Below, in pieces: positions 46,561-58,725 of a stretch of DNA of 64,000 nucleotides (its first letter is position 1; every line of letters begins with the position of its first letter). The DNA is from Torreya grandis (lineage: Eukaryota; Streptophyta; Pinopsida; Cupressales; Taxaceae). The notes beneath the pieces are model-generated. The model did no database searches. It was given only the letters and a program-made list of their open reading frames with translations, and had not been told where the DNA came from. The position numbers were made by a program, and so were the translations under genes. The DNA lies in NCBI GenBank assembly GCA_037957365.1, contig JARHVA010004089.1, positions 1,320,001-1,384,000 of the forward strand, written 5' to 3'.

Positions 46561-48639
46561 CAAAAAGGTCCTTTTGATTCCTATAATTTGAAGGGAACCT
46601 TCCCCTTAAGAAATAAGATTGACAACTCTGTTGAAATGATGACTGAAAATGATGGAACACAACCCATGCTTCTGATTTTATGTCTTTTTCTATTTATTCC
46701 CACAATTTGATTTTGGATATAGCCATGAAGAGATTAAAGTTGAAACAAGATTATGCACACCTTGAAAATATTAGGTGGAAGAAAATAAGAAAAAAAATAG
46801 ATAAGTATTTTGAAAGAGCCTAAATTAGGGGCTGATTAGATTTTTAGAAATGATACTACAAAAAAAAAACATTTTCATCTTCATATCAACCTTAAAATAA
46901 AATCCAATTTGTGAGATTATCATTATCTAAAAAGAGTATAGTTTTTGAAAGATGTCTATGGAGGTATACAAATAAAATAAAGAGATTTTTTTCAAATTCA
47001 AAATTTTCCTATAGTGGAGCAAATACAAAAAGAGCAAGTTATTTGTGTTGGAGATGAAAGTGATTGTTCAAATTCCAATATGGTGAGCACTCCAATAAAG
47101 GAATCAATTTGTTTTATTCGATGCTTTATAGAAAATAGTGAAAATTCATCCTAAGAGAGGGAAATTATTGGATAACATAATAAAAGTTCAAAGTCAGCTT
47201 CATTTCAATAAAATGAGATAAGTCATGAAAATAGTGAGTTTTAAATTAAAGAAAAAGAGGTATGTGATGTTGTGGAATATAAGCTCAAAGAATATTTTGA
47301 AGAAGAGGGAAGAAACAATGAACAAGAAGTTTATAGTCATGTTGAGCATCACAAGGTTTTTTCCCTAAGCTCACCTTTGGAGATGCCTACAGGTGATTTG
47401 GTTCAGCATAAAGAGCCATAAGAAAAAATATAAAGCAAATACTTAGGAGGTATGACTCTTATTTTTAGTATTCCAAACAACAATTTGAGACATATTCCTT
47501 ATATTCATGATGTAAACATGTGCGATCAAGTTTTTGATCCCATATTTGTCTTCTCGACCACACTTCATGTTTATCTCATAGATAGGATTAAAATAATGTT
47601 GTTGTGGTTTCTCATGGTCTTTTCAAAGCTATCCTTGTGTTGTCAAAACTTGTTTCATAAGGACTCATATTTTACCCAACCCATGAATGGTCATGTTTAG
47701 TCATGTTATCTTGCCTTTTCCCTTGTAAATAGTTTACTTTTCTATACAGGTTTGGATTGTGTTTTTCCGTTTCTTCTTTTTATTTTGTGTGTATTTGTGT
47801 TCAATAAGTACAACTTATGTGTTGTGGTGTTTCCCATTACCCATATTGGAGATGATTACATAATATAAGGTCTTTATCCATTCTAGGTAAAATAAGGATT
47901 TTAAAGGTACTCAAATAAATTAATTTGGTTTTTTAAACTTCTTGTACCCAACACACCCCATTTTTGAAAATAGGGACTCTTATTTCATATTATGCAAATT
48001 TGTGCTTTAAAGTGAACATTCAACTTGATTAGGAACTAGTATTTAATATCTTGTGTTGATCTAGTTTACATGGGTCCATTAGAATGTAAGCTTCATCTAA
48101 CTTTATCCAATATTGCTAACCTTAGAATCTTATGTTTCCATGTTGCAATTTTAATGGGGTCTCATTGATGTGAACACTACCTAGGGTTTTACACCTTATT
48201 GCTAAATTGACTCTTTATTTTGATTAACCCTTGGTCTCTTATTGATTAAATTGATTCTATGTTTAAAATCATGTTAAAAAACCTTGGCCTAATTTGTCTA
48301 GCCTAAAGTCCTTTTGAAATAGATTCAAAATTTATGCAGGGTTAAAATTACTAGAGAACACTTTATAGCCTTAGTTTATAACTCTATCCCAAGTCCAACT
48401 CATATTTATTAATACAACTCAAACCTTAGGCTAAAATATTTATGCTAGGTCCTTTATATCTCATGGTTCATGGCGTCTAATTAACATAGAGGCTATTTCA
48501 TTATATTCTAATCTTGGCTTAAAATTTATACCAAGGTCTAATCATATTTTATTAATACAACAAAACTTTAGGCTAAGGATTTATTAACTTATGTCTCTAA
48601 TTTTCTTCCCACATATCTAATGACACATGTTTGCTTGGG

Positions 48640-49620
48640 CTCAGTTGATCCAATGATGAGAGATGAAAGTTAACAAGTTAAAGGTTCAAAGGAAGATCAA
48701 TAAAACGTGTTAACTCATGTATCAAATATCTAATGATGCAAGAACAAGGTTGAAAAGTTAAGATATACATGAAGCTCTATGAGAGTTCTAAGTGGAAACA
48801 TATTGGGAGTCCAAATATTAGATTACTAGTCTATGGCTTTTCCCAGGGTCAACATGTCAATAGGTTGAAAGCCCCATGGATCTGGCAAGTGGCACATGAA
48901 TGAGGACTTTTAAAACTTAGCTAAGGACTTTATCCTAAGGGTTTTTTCCATGTTTATAAACACAAATAAAACCTTATTATAGATTTATGTCCTAAGTTAT
49001 TTTTTAAAAAGACCTTAGTCTAAGTTTATATATGCTAAGTCATTTTACATTTATGTTTGCAAAGTAGAGAGTCCCAAGGCAATGCAAAGTGTCAAGCTCA
49101 AAAGAAGTCAAAAGGTCAAACACCAAGCTCTATGGTGCATGTTAACTCACATACCCAAGATCTAATAGTGCATAATCAAGATCAAAGAAAATGATTTTCA
49201 AATGTGAAGGTAGTGGTGACAAGTGTCACCATCATGGGAGCCTAGTACATAGAAGATTAATGATGTGAGATCATTGGAGATTTTTCAAAGGTCCTAGAAC
49301 TAACAAGAATCCACCATGTGGCATAAAGGCATTTGAGCTAAGACTATAAGGTACACAAAGAACCTCGACGAATTGCCAAGTAGCACGTTTGCATTCCATC
49401 ATGTATAAGATCTAATGGAGTGAGATTAATGTTGACATTTCAATGAAGCTTAGAACAAATTTAGTAATGACAAATGTCACAACCGTAGATGATGGATAGA
49501 GCAGCCAATAGTGGTTAACTTCTTGGCTCAAAATTGATGAACCCATTGATTTATATAAACAAATCCAATGGTGTGAGATCAATGAGACTTTTCAAAGGTC
49601 CTAGAGCCAGTAGAAAATTG
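48640..49620. repeat. Degenerate repeat of ATCTAATGGTGTGAGATCAA
   Basis: Variants occur near 48648, 48728, 49150, 49260, 49409 and 49561. Several are followed by TTTTCAAAGGTCCTAGA or by AGTTAAAAGTT-like words. Spacing is irregular (80-420 bp), so this is an old, scrambled tandem array or repeated small duplications. Confidence 0.5.
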
Positions 49621-51425
49621 AAACTTATCATGATCTCATAAGCTTGGATATATCAAATTGAATTTGATCTAATTTCAAGAAAGCAAAAAGTAGGGATATT
49701 ACTATATGGACATTGCTACATGGACATGACATGTTGGACTACGAATCAGTGAAGAACACATGGGTCTTAGAATTAATTTGGTTAGTGAATATAAAAATAA
49801 AGATATGGTAGTAGAACAAGAGAAGACTGCAGATGCTCAAGCATCTTAAATATTAAGTTGACACAACATATTCTTTTAATATCCTTTCAAATGAATTTTC
49901 TATGCTATAAAGGTAGGGGCACCATGCAACACAGTAATAGGAAGTTAGTCCTAGTTAAGTAATGATTTTGGTTTTGAGGCATTAGTAAAGGGGCACTTGT
50001 CCTTAATGTATGCCTATGTTCCATTAGAAATGGTTAACTTAAAGTATCTAATAGGTTGTGCTCACAACCTATAAAAGAAAGTATTGATCTAGAAATGCAG
50101 TTTTCATGCAGTTCAAGCTATAATTGTAAAAAATTTCCCTTTATTTATACACATGCACATGTTGCATAGATTATGTAAGGGCTAACTTAAAATGATAACT
50201 ATAAGTAAACCCTTATATGATTTTTACCATAGTTAGAACTCAAGTTCTGACTATCACATGTAATAACTTTACATGGACTTGGAGGATGAGGCAACCCCTT
50301 CCCTAAAACCTATTTAAATAATTGTAATCCAACTTGGATTTTTTTCAAAAGATTTTGAATACAAAGGATTGAATCAATTTTTATCGTCAAATTCATGTGT
50401 TTGAGTATTTTCTTTCCATTATCTATGTAATTAGATGTTATTTTTCTAGTTGTATGTTTTAATAATCTTTAGTGTGCAAAAGCTATGAATAGATTCCTGA
50501 TTATCTTGATTAATGTACTAATCTTAGATGTGAAATAGCTATTTAAATATTGGTGAATTATATTTATTAATTTAATTAAATTGATTAATTCATAATTTTG
50601 AATGTGTATGAGTGATTTCTTTGATGTAGTTTTTTATGTGTGTGCAATAGCTACCTCAGATACTTCACTAGCTCGAGCCATAATCTCTTGAGTAAGAGTG
50701 TGTAATAAATACCCTACAATGAGAAACCTGTATCTGAGGCCTATGAATTTCTTGCATCATTATCTTCTTAGACTTCTTATCCACATTTGATTATGCATGT
50801 GTAATTATTGATAGCTATAGGTGTAGGTTCTAAAAGCACTTATCCTTTTAGAAACCAATCAGGGAAGTGATTCTTGAAAACCACAAAGTATTCTTTTCTA
50901 CCTTAAGATCCCATCCTTTTTTGAGTTTGTTTTGAGACCTACCCAGTTTAGATTAGAAACCAGCCACCCATCCAACTCACATAGGAATTCACTATCCTTT
51001 AGAGATCACACCTCTATCTAAAAAACATTGTCAAGAACCTGCATGCCCTAACAAATATTCCATCAATAGGTTGTTCTAACCGCATACCTACAACTCATGC
51101 CTTAGAGTGGAGTTTACCTCCATTGAGATCCTAAAATGTTAGAGGCTACCATGTTTGCTATGGTGTGTATAAAACTGCATCAACAAAACAAAAAGGAAAC
51201 TTGTCCTTGTATATCCTCCCAAGCATATAAAATCTCCAAAATTTCAACTCAGATAAATAAGAGTAATTTTTGAGGCAATGATCTAGCCTAATAATGCTTG
51301 TTCTTTTCCCATATGATTGGGATAAGTGAACTGGATGCCAGGTGCCCAGATTAGTATATGCATGCACACTACACACTATCCAATGGGTGGATAAGGTACT
51401 AGTCACAAAATAATATGAAATTATC

Positions 51426-51448
51426 CTACATTCCTCTAAGGAATGTAG
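51426..51448. repeat. Perfect 10-bp hairpin just before element D right LTR
   Basis: CTACATTCCT and AGGAATGTAG are exact reverse complements separated by CTA. It lies 21 bp before the right terminal repeat, where a PPT would be expected. Confidence 0.8.
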
Positions 51449-51469
51449 TCCCATAGTCAGAGCAACTAC

Positions 51470-53955
51470 TATACCCAAAATTTGAATTCACGACATTTTA
51501 AAATTTTTGGCTCCCAATTGAAAAAATCATAGGTTTGACACTAGATCTGTTAGGCCTCATGGGTGTACTAGGTCTTTTACATGTTTCACTTTCATTTTGG
51601 AGAAATCATATAAATCAAGTACTATTTAACCTCACATGCAAAATAAGTATGAATCTTTGTTTTGGCATATTTTCCACATCTAGTCTTCATGTTAGTTCTC
51701 ATTTGATACATTGGATAGATATTGTCAAGGGGATCATCTTTTATTCAGACATCAGAGGCCATAAGTTGATAAAATTTTCACCCTATATATCTTGAACTTT
51801 AGGTACCAATAGGGATGATGGGCCATATTAGGTCTAAAATCTCCATTTTGGCTTAAATTTCACATATAATGTCTATTTTAGTTCTTGCTTAATGCATTAG
51901 ATAGATATCATCAAAGGGATCATTTTTGCTTCAAACATCAATGGCTTAGTATTCATATATTTTATACAAAATTAAATCATATATTTTGATATTAGAGGAA
52001 TGTCTAGATGACCCTCCTATCTTCCTCAGACATGCAGACATGTTAAGGCCTAAAGGATAAATTTTAGTTTCATTTTTGGCCATAAATTTTGCATCTAGAC
52101 TCCATTTTGGCTCTTGTTTGAAGTGTTGGAATAGTATTGAAAAGGTATATACAATAGAGTTAGTTGAGGGGCCCTCCCATCTAGATAAAATAAATTAGAC
52201 ATAATTTTTTTGATCCTATGATGAATTATTTTTTTATGAAACAAAGATGATTCCATTCTTGTAAAACTTTTGCATCTGATCTCCATCTTGGTTCTCACTT
52301 GAAGCATTGGATAGATATCATCAAGGGGATCATATTTGGTTCAAAAATCAAGGGAAAAATATTCATAGATTTTATACAAAATTAAACATAATATATAGAG
52401 CTTAGAAGGATGTATAGATGACCCTCCCATGCTCCCCGGATGCACATATGCACTAAGGCCTAGAGGAGAATTTTTAATTTCATTTTTTGGCCATAACTTT
52501 TGCATCTAGACCTTATTTTGACTCTCGTTTGAAGCAATGGAAAGGTATTGAAAATATGTATCCAATGATTTAATTTTTTTAGTCTTATGATGAATATTTT
52601 TATGAAAGAAAAAATGACCCTATTCTTATACAACTTTTCCATCTGATCTCCATCTTGGTTCTCACTTGAAGCGTTGGATATGTATCATCAAGGGGATCAC
52701 ATTTGGTTTAAACATTAAGGGATAAATATTCATAGATTTTTTGAAAAATTAAGGTACATATTTGGATCTCAAAAGGATGTCTGGACAACCATCTTATCCC
52801 CTTTAGACGTGCAAAAGTGACAAGGCCTAGAGGAGAAATTTTAATTTCACTTTTTGGACAACTTTTGTATCTGGCCTCCATTTTGGCTCTCATTTAAAGC
52901 ATTGGAAAGGTATTGAAAAGATATATCCAATGTTGTAAATTTTTTATCTTATGATAAATATTTTGGTGGGAAAAAAATATAAATTATTATTGTTTTAATA
53001 GTGCATCACAAGTGTACTAGGCATGGATTCTCTTTTTGACTATATATTCCACATCCTGAATCCATTTTGGCTCTTGACTGAAACATTATAAATGTTTTGA
53101 AATAAGAAATATAATTATTTAAAACATTGTATATTATAATATAATTTGAAATGCACAACTCTCAATTTTTGGTCAAATGCCCCCTTTGTAGGACCTTATT
53201 TCATATATCAACATATGGCACATACTATTTAAAAACTCTTTCACCCAATAGATAAGGTTCAGTGGGCCCACATTGTGATTTTTTTGAATCAATATTATAA
53301 AATGAATGAAAAATAGAATAAAACAAAAATGAGAATATAAAAGATCACATGGAATGTGAAGGGTCAACCATTTCCATTTTGTTATAAATATAAGAAATGG
53401 CTATTGTAAAGAGGATTTTTTATGTTCGTAATTTGCGAATCTTGAAGAGGAAAAGAAGGAAACTATCCATGAACCAAGTAAATACTAGAACTTTGTGTCT
53501 CATTTTCCTTAATGGGTATGAATTTTTATTATGTTAATACATAAATAATTGTTCCAAGCACCAATTGCATTTAATATCTTGAAAAAACTTACACTCTTTC
53601 AGTTTTTTCTCTTGTTATGTTATTGTAAGAAATTAGTGTTTTCTCTTTCATGTGTGACTCTTCACGTTCATTCAAATTTAAGTTATTTTGGTATTTCTTT
53701 GCATTCATTCCATCATAGATTTTTCATCTCTCCTCTATTCTTCTCACCTTTCACCATTTCCTAAATTTGTTTCATTTTTGTACTTTATGGTTAAAAGTAC
53801 ACAAAAACCCCAAAATACCCATATCTTATGAGAGAGTTGCCCCTCTCAAACGCAGTGGAGAATCATAATATTTACGTGATTTTTTGTTTGTTGTTGAATT
53901 TACATTACTTCCTATTGGGTGAGTCACAAATTCAAGGTGACCAAAATTTACACCA
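51470..53955. repeat. Element D right LTR (uninterrupted)
   Basis: A 2.49-kb repeat homologous to the left copy and lacking element C, so it preserves C's empty target. It includes 368-bp repeat units with word positions 51899, 52310 and 52677; the 411-bp first interval contains an extra segment of about 45 bp near 52155-52200. Confidence 0.7.
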
Positions 53956-53965
53956 ACATACACCA

Positions 53966-54290
53966 AGGTAAAGAAAAGTTTATGAAAAATAAAATATATA
54001 ATTTTCAAACTCTAGTGTCTAAATAAGGAATTTAGGATTCAAAGAAAATATCATTCTCAAGTATAGGTTAGGCTTGAGACCTCATATTTAATTAAATTTG
54101 GATTTCATGAGTATTTCCTCAATGAGGGAAACCTACAAATATGCTTTCAAGTTTGAATCAAAGGCTAAAGCCAAGACTAAGACGTAAGATTCAAAGTCTC
54201 AAACCAAACAACAATCTAAATTTTGTAAGTGGAATTACAAATTAGGGAATAAATATAAACACCCTACAAATAAGAAGTAATAGTTGTTAG
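53966..54290 (+). pseudogene. Second gypsy gag, 3' half
   Basis: After D, the + strand reads RKVYEK, stop, FSNSSV, IRNLGFKENIILKYRLGLRP, LNLDFMSISSMRETYKYAFK and FESKAKAKTKT followed by a Gln/Lys/Ser-rich tail to NKYKHPTNKK. This is the second half of the same gag domain (LKYRxGL, then LDFxxISS, then AYKYAxKxE). Together with 40900-41350 it shows that D inserted within a gag gene. Confidence 0.72.
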
Positions 54291-55569
54291 ATACTAAACT
54301 AAGCAGTCAAACATTAGTAAGTGGTGTTTAGTTGACAACTTTAGTAGTCATTCTAATAAAGAATGTCATGATAGGAAAACTTTAAATAATTAGTGTTGAT
54401 GTGAGTTTTATGCATACCCCAAAAATATTATGAGGTAACCTCTAATGTTTTAAGATCAATGAAATATATCACTTCAAGACATGAGTTGTAGGGTATTTGG
54501 TTTTATAACAACATGTTGGTGGAATAATGATGAGTGATATAGATTGTTTACCATGGATGGGTTGGCTGTGGGTGAACTTAGATCTACTTGAAATGTGTGG
54601 AAGGATGGTATTTTTAATTAAGGTGAGTTTAAAGAGGGAAATGAAGGGTATGCATGGGACCACATAAGATGAAAGCCTTTAAATACCAATACTTAAACTA
54701 AGGTAGGACAAGAAATCATAAGACCAATATTTTTTGTAAGCTGTTATAGCACACGAAAAATCAAACAAAGTAAGAAGTCAAAGGGAACCAAAACAAAGTA
54801 AACTTAAACATGCAAAATAAAAAGTTGCCACACTTGTTAGATTGCTATAACACATCTACAAGGGGTATTATAATAAAGATGAAAAATACATTCAATTTAG
54901 CTATATATTTAAATGAATAATTATATTTATAATGATAAATCATGCACAATAAAAATAACTAAGATACCAAAATGATGACACATCTTACATAGTCCAAATA
55001 ATTAGAGAAGCATCAATATTTGCACATAAAGACTAAGTCAATTAGAACTTCTCAGAACTTCTTATTAATCTTAACAACTAAAATTCTCATCCGTTTGGAA
55101 AATGAGAATAGAAGTATATATAGGCTTGGGATGGGGAAGGCCTCATCTATGAAGTGTACTCTAATTTTACATGTTCAAAAATAGAACTGAATGCTAATCC
55201 CATGCAGGTTATGCATGCACATTGTTGATTACTCAAAATAGTTTCTCCAACTATAAATAAAATATATAAATGCAATGTAAATAAGTTAAGAACTAATGTT
55301 CCAACTTAATTGGAAAATGTGAATACATATTTATATTTATCTTAATGATGATGTGGCACTGCTAACTGAAGAAGATGGTAGAGTAACAATTGGAGAAATT
55401 AGAGTTGTCGCTGTCATTCCTTATGGGATTAAAATTGAGCTTATGGCAATTTTAAAGACTATAAATATTAAAAGTTAGGAACCTTGTGTTGATGTGGAAA
55501 CACTGGTAGTTAGATGTGTACTTGATCCTGCCCTAGATACCATCTCCCTAGCCTTAAGTTATTCAAATT
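54291..55569. other. Non-coding or unassigned DNA
   Basis: Mostly AT-rich without motifs. An open stretch at 55341-55478 on + reads NDDVALLTEEDGRVTIGEIR and then VVAVIPYGIKIEL; it looks protein-like in composition, but I cannot assign it. It could be a fragment of the gypsy polyprotein or captured host DNA. Confidence 0.4.
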
Positions 55570-56260
55570 AAGTGTGGGCCACATCAAACTCCTTATTAAT
55601 AATGCTAAAATTGAGTAAAGAAGGATTGAAAGTCTTGTTGACCCCACTAAGATTAGTGCCATAATCAACATGCCCATTCCTAGATCTATTGCTAACATTT
55701 GTACTTATTTAGGTAAGTTTGGAGCAATTAGATGATTTGTCCCCAAAATGGCTTATCACATCCACTTTGTCAATTCCCTTCTCTAGAAAGGTACTACTTT
55801 AGAATGGATGGATCCATGTCAAAAATCCTTTGATAGCATGAAAGAGTCTTTACTTCACCCACCTACATTTCATCCTCCTTATAATGATAAACCCTTGATT
55901 ATATATACTTATTCCACACCTATTTTAGTTGGGGAAATGCTTGCCCAACAAGATGATACTGGAAGAGAGTATCTACTACATTAGCTGAGGCCTCATCAAC
56001 TATGAGACATGTTATACCAATATTGAGCATGATTACCTTGCCATCTATTTTACATCTAAAAAGCTTCATCACTATATGATTTAACAAACTACTTATATCA
56101 TTGTTCATTCTGACCCCCTTCATCATTTCTTCTCTAAATCCTTTATTCTTGGAGATAGAATTGGTAAATGGATGGTCCTCTTTATAGAATTTTATCTTCA
56201 CATCATTACTCAAAAAGCTATCAAAGGGAAAGTCATAGCTGATCAACTTGCCATAACTCC
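55570..56260 (+). pseudogene. Gypsy RT C-terminus and RNase H remnant
   Basis: It reads ESLVDPTKISAIINMPIPRS and FVPKMAYHIHFVNSLL (RT connection), then EWMDPCQKSFDSMKESLL and PLIIYTYSTPILVGEMLAQQ (RNase H start with its first catalytic region). Frames then shift; pieces such as TQKAIKGKVIADQLA (about 56206-56250) mark the RNase H end. The catalytic RT palm lies upstream and is missing. Several stops are TAG or TGA at Trp, Gln or Arg positions. Confidence 0.85.
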
Positions 56261-56486
56261 CATACCAACCACTTCTTCTCTTCAAGATGATCTCTTAGAT
56301 GATAATATCCTTTACATTGAAGGTCTTAATCAACCTATCTCTCTCAAAGATTACTTTCATAGCTTTACCACCGATCTTGAATCCAATCAACTTGATGAAT
56401 CTTCCACTCCTTATGGTAATACTAAACTAAAAGTAGTTATTGAAGATCTCTTTAAAATTAATGTTGACTTACATGAGGATACTTAG

Positions 56487-56700
56487 ACCCTTCACTTTGA
56501 TGGTGCTAAATCCCTTTAAGGAGCTGTGGTAAGTTTCATTCTCAAGAGTACTCTTGGTAAGATCATTCTTTTAGATTTTCACTTCACCTTTGATGTCACC
56601 AATAATATGGCCAAATATGAAGCTCTTATCTTAGGCATGAGATCTAATCTTATTTAGACATTTAATACCTTCATGCTTTAGGTGATTTTCAACTTATTTG
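56487..56700 (+). pseudogene. Second (archaeal-type) RNase H domain remnant
   Basis: Downstream of the first RNase H and a linker of about 75 codons, the frame reads TLHFDGAKSL, stop, GAVVSFILKSTLGKIILLDF, then TNNMAKYEALILGMRSNLI. These match the (L/Y)xFDGSxxxxGAG and NNxAEYEALLxGL motifs of an additional RNase H found in Tat-lineage plant gypsy elements. The first Asp is present; the Glu of AEYEA is changed to Lys (AKYEA), although the following Glu is kept. Confidence 0.8.
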
Positions 56701-56929
56701 TCATCAAATTAGTGGTGATTATCAATGTAAAAGTGAGAACCTTATTACCTATTATAGAATTTCAACCACTCTTGATAAGGATTTTATCTCTTTCACTATC
56801 AAGCCTATTCATAGATATCAGAACTCAATTGTTGATTCTCTTGCCTCATCAACATCTATCTTTCATCCTCATCAAGTTCATTCTGATCCTTCTTTTCTTA
56901 TATAAATAAGAAAATCCCCATCTTTAACT

Positions 56930-58228
56930 CAACCATTAGATTCACTTATTTTTCATATCAAGGCTATTTCTATTCAGCAAAGCCCATAGAACCAAGATAT
57001 CATTCAATTTTTAGAACACCAAACTTATCCTCCTAATTTAGATTCTCTCAAAAAGACATGCATTCATAAACAAGCTTTCAAATATGTATTTTGACACAAC
57101 ATCCTTTATTATCTCAACACTAAAGGTACCTTTCTCCATTATGCTATGCAATATGAGGTCCTTTTTCTTCTTGAACAAGCACATGGGGTCATTTGTGGTG
57201 GTAACTATAGAAAACATGCTACAACACATAAATGCCTATGTATGGGTTACTTTTAGCCTACTCTCGAGAAGGATACAATTGACTATGCTAAAATGTGTAG
57301 TCATTATTAGATTTATGATGATCTAATCCATTCACTTCTAGTCAAACTTCAAATGATTGAATCTCATTGGCCATTTTACTCTTGGGGATTTGATCTCATT
57401 GGTAAAATTCCTCATTCTCAAGATGGACATGTCTTTATCATCACCTTTACTAAATATTTTACCAAGTAGGTAGAAGCCATGCCCCTTGTTAACGTCAATG
57501 GTCCTACCATTTACATATTTATTCTTAATCAAATAATTTTTCATTTTGGCATTCCCCATACCATAATTTTATACAATGGTGGTAATTTCAAAAATAAACA
57601 TGTTAGATAACTTTATAACATATTCAAGATCAATCACAAATTTTTCACGCCTTATCATCTATAATGTAATGGTCAAGTTGAGGACACTAATAAAATTCTC
57701 AACAAAATTCTCAATTTTTTTTTTAATGAAACCCATACAAATTGACATATTCATCTCTACCCTACACTTTGGGCCTATCAAACTAGCATATGTACTGCCA
57801 CTGGGGCAAAACCATTTTCTCTAGTTTATGGTTCTGAGTCGGTCCTTCCTTTAGAATTTGAGCTTCCTTCTCTTCATATATATCTTCATGGTATTATTCT
57901 CGATGAAGAATTACATGAAGCTCACCTTCATGCCCTTGATATTCTTAATGAATGTCATCTTTTTACCTTACAACATAATCACCACTACAAGGCTCACATT
58001 GCTAGACAACATAACAAACATGTTAAAATATGCACTTTTAATGTTGGATATCTTGTCCTTACATTAGACTACACTCATGATAAAGAAAGTAAATACACAA
58101 AAAAATGGTGGGGCCCATATTTAGTTATATATATTCTTGGTCTAAGCATCTACCGCCTTTAAACCAATGAAGGCCATGTTTTCAAAGAGCCCACCAATGC
58201 TCAATTCCTTAAAAAGTACTCTGCCTAA
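56930..58228 (+). pseudogene. Gypsy integrase remnant
   Basis: The integrase core reads SHWPFYSWGFDLIGKIPHSQ at about 57359-57420 (first Asp present), HFGIPHTIILYNGGNF at 57541-57590 (second catalytic Asp changed to Tyr at 57572-57574) and CNGQVEDTNKIL at about 57667 (catalytic Glu kept, 57680-57682). The C-terminal part KKWWGPYLVIYILG (about 58101) and QFLKKYSA with TAA at 58226 end the polyprotein. The zinc-binding region (56930-57330) is broken by frame shifts. Confidence 0.87.
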
Positions 58229-58409
58229 ACATTTCCTTCTTCTTGTCATGGTTTTTATCTATATTTATATAACACTTTTTATAGGTTACTTAAGCATGGG
58301 TCTCTCCCTCTAAAACAAGTTTTCTCTTTTTCACAAACCTTTAGTCCTCCCTTTTGGTCTTTTGGTTTCTTGATGTGCCATAGTCTTCTTTTTCTCCTTG
58401 TATTTTCTC

Positions 58410-58725
58410 TTTTGACACCCCTTGGGTTTTTTTTTTGGTGAGTTGCTTCGTAAGACTACAGGTAGGACATGACATCCCTCACAAAACCACCATATTTTAC
58501 TTATTTTTATTTCAATTTTTTCTTGCCAAATTTTTTAGCACTCCTTGGGTTTTTCTTTTGTGAGGTGCTTTGTAAGACCATGGATAGGAGCTAAAGTCCC
58601 TCATAAAACTACCATCTATTTTCTTTATCTTTTCCTTATTTTATAAAGTTGTAGTGTAAGACCATGGATAAGACTTGGCCCTCCTCATAAAATCACCACC
58701 TTTTCATGTTCTTGATCCTTGTTAT
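58410..58725 (+). repeat. Tandem repeats in the 3' untranslated region of the gypsy element
   Basis: Three units with GTAAGAC(T/C)A at 58450, 58572 and 58656 (spacing 122 and 84 bp). Units 1 and 2 start CCTTGGGTTTTT (58420, 58543), and each continues to TCCCTCA(C/T)AAAACNACC. They lie about 190 bp after the integrase stop. Confidence 0.82.

Larger units (their letters stand above)
46561..51469. other. Element D interior, no recognisable pol
   Basis: Positions 47150-47700 contain fairly open + strand sequence (VCDVVEYKLKEYFEEEGRNN, then an 82-codon frame at 47452) that I do not recognise. From 48.6 to 49.6 kb there is a degenerate motif repeat (listed separately). A 106-codon minus-strand frame at 51158-51478 has no known motif. 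No RT, integrase or protease motif was found. Confidence 0.5.
41376..53955. mobile_element. Element D: large element with about 2.45-kb terminal direct repeats
   Basis: 41376-46533 (after removing the C insertion, about 2.44 kb) and 51470-53955 (2.49 kb) are homologous over their whole length, starting TATACCCAAAATTTGAATTC and ending near CACCA. Directly inside the left copy is TTGGTGACTTTGTTGGGAAT, resembling a gypsy-type PBS (TGGCGACTCnnnTGGGGA). The 4.9-kb interior lacks recognisable gag or pol. The insertion splits a gag frame. Against the LTR reading: the ends are not TG...CA, no clear PPT is seen before the right copy, and I found no target duplication. It may be a non-autonomous gypsy derivative. 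Confidence 0.65.

Noticed and set aside
51158..51478. 106-codon minus-strand open frame at the edge of D
   Set aside because: No recognisable domain; it crosses into the terminal repeat, so it is probably incidental.
41376..53955. Treating D's two repeats as a simple segmental duplication
   Set aside because: Not fully excluded, but the PBS-like sequence directly inside the left copy and the insertion into a gag frame fit an LTR element better.
57084..57326. Open frames in the integrase zinc region in the wrong frames
   Set aside because: They are shadows of the decayed integrase, not separate genes.
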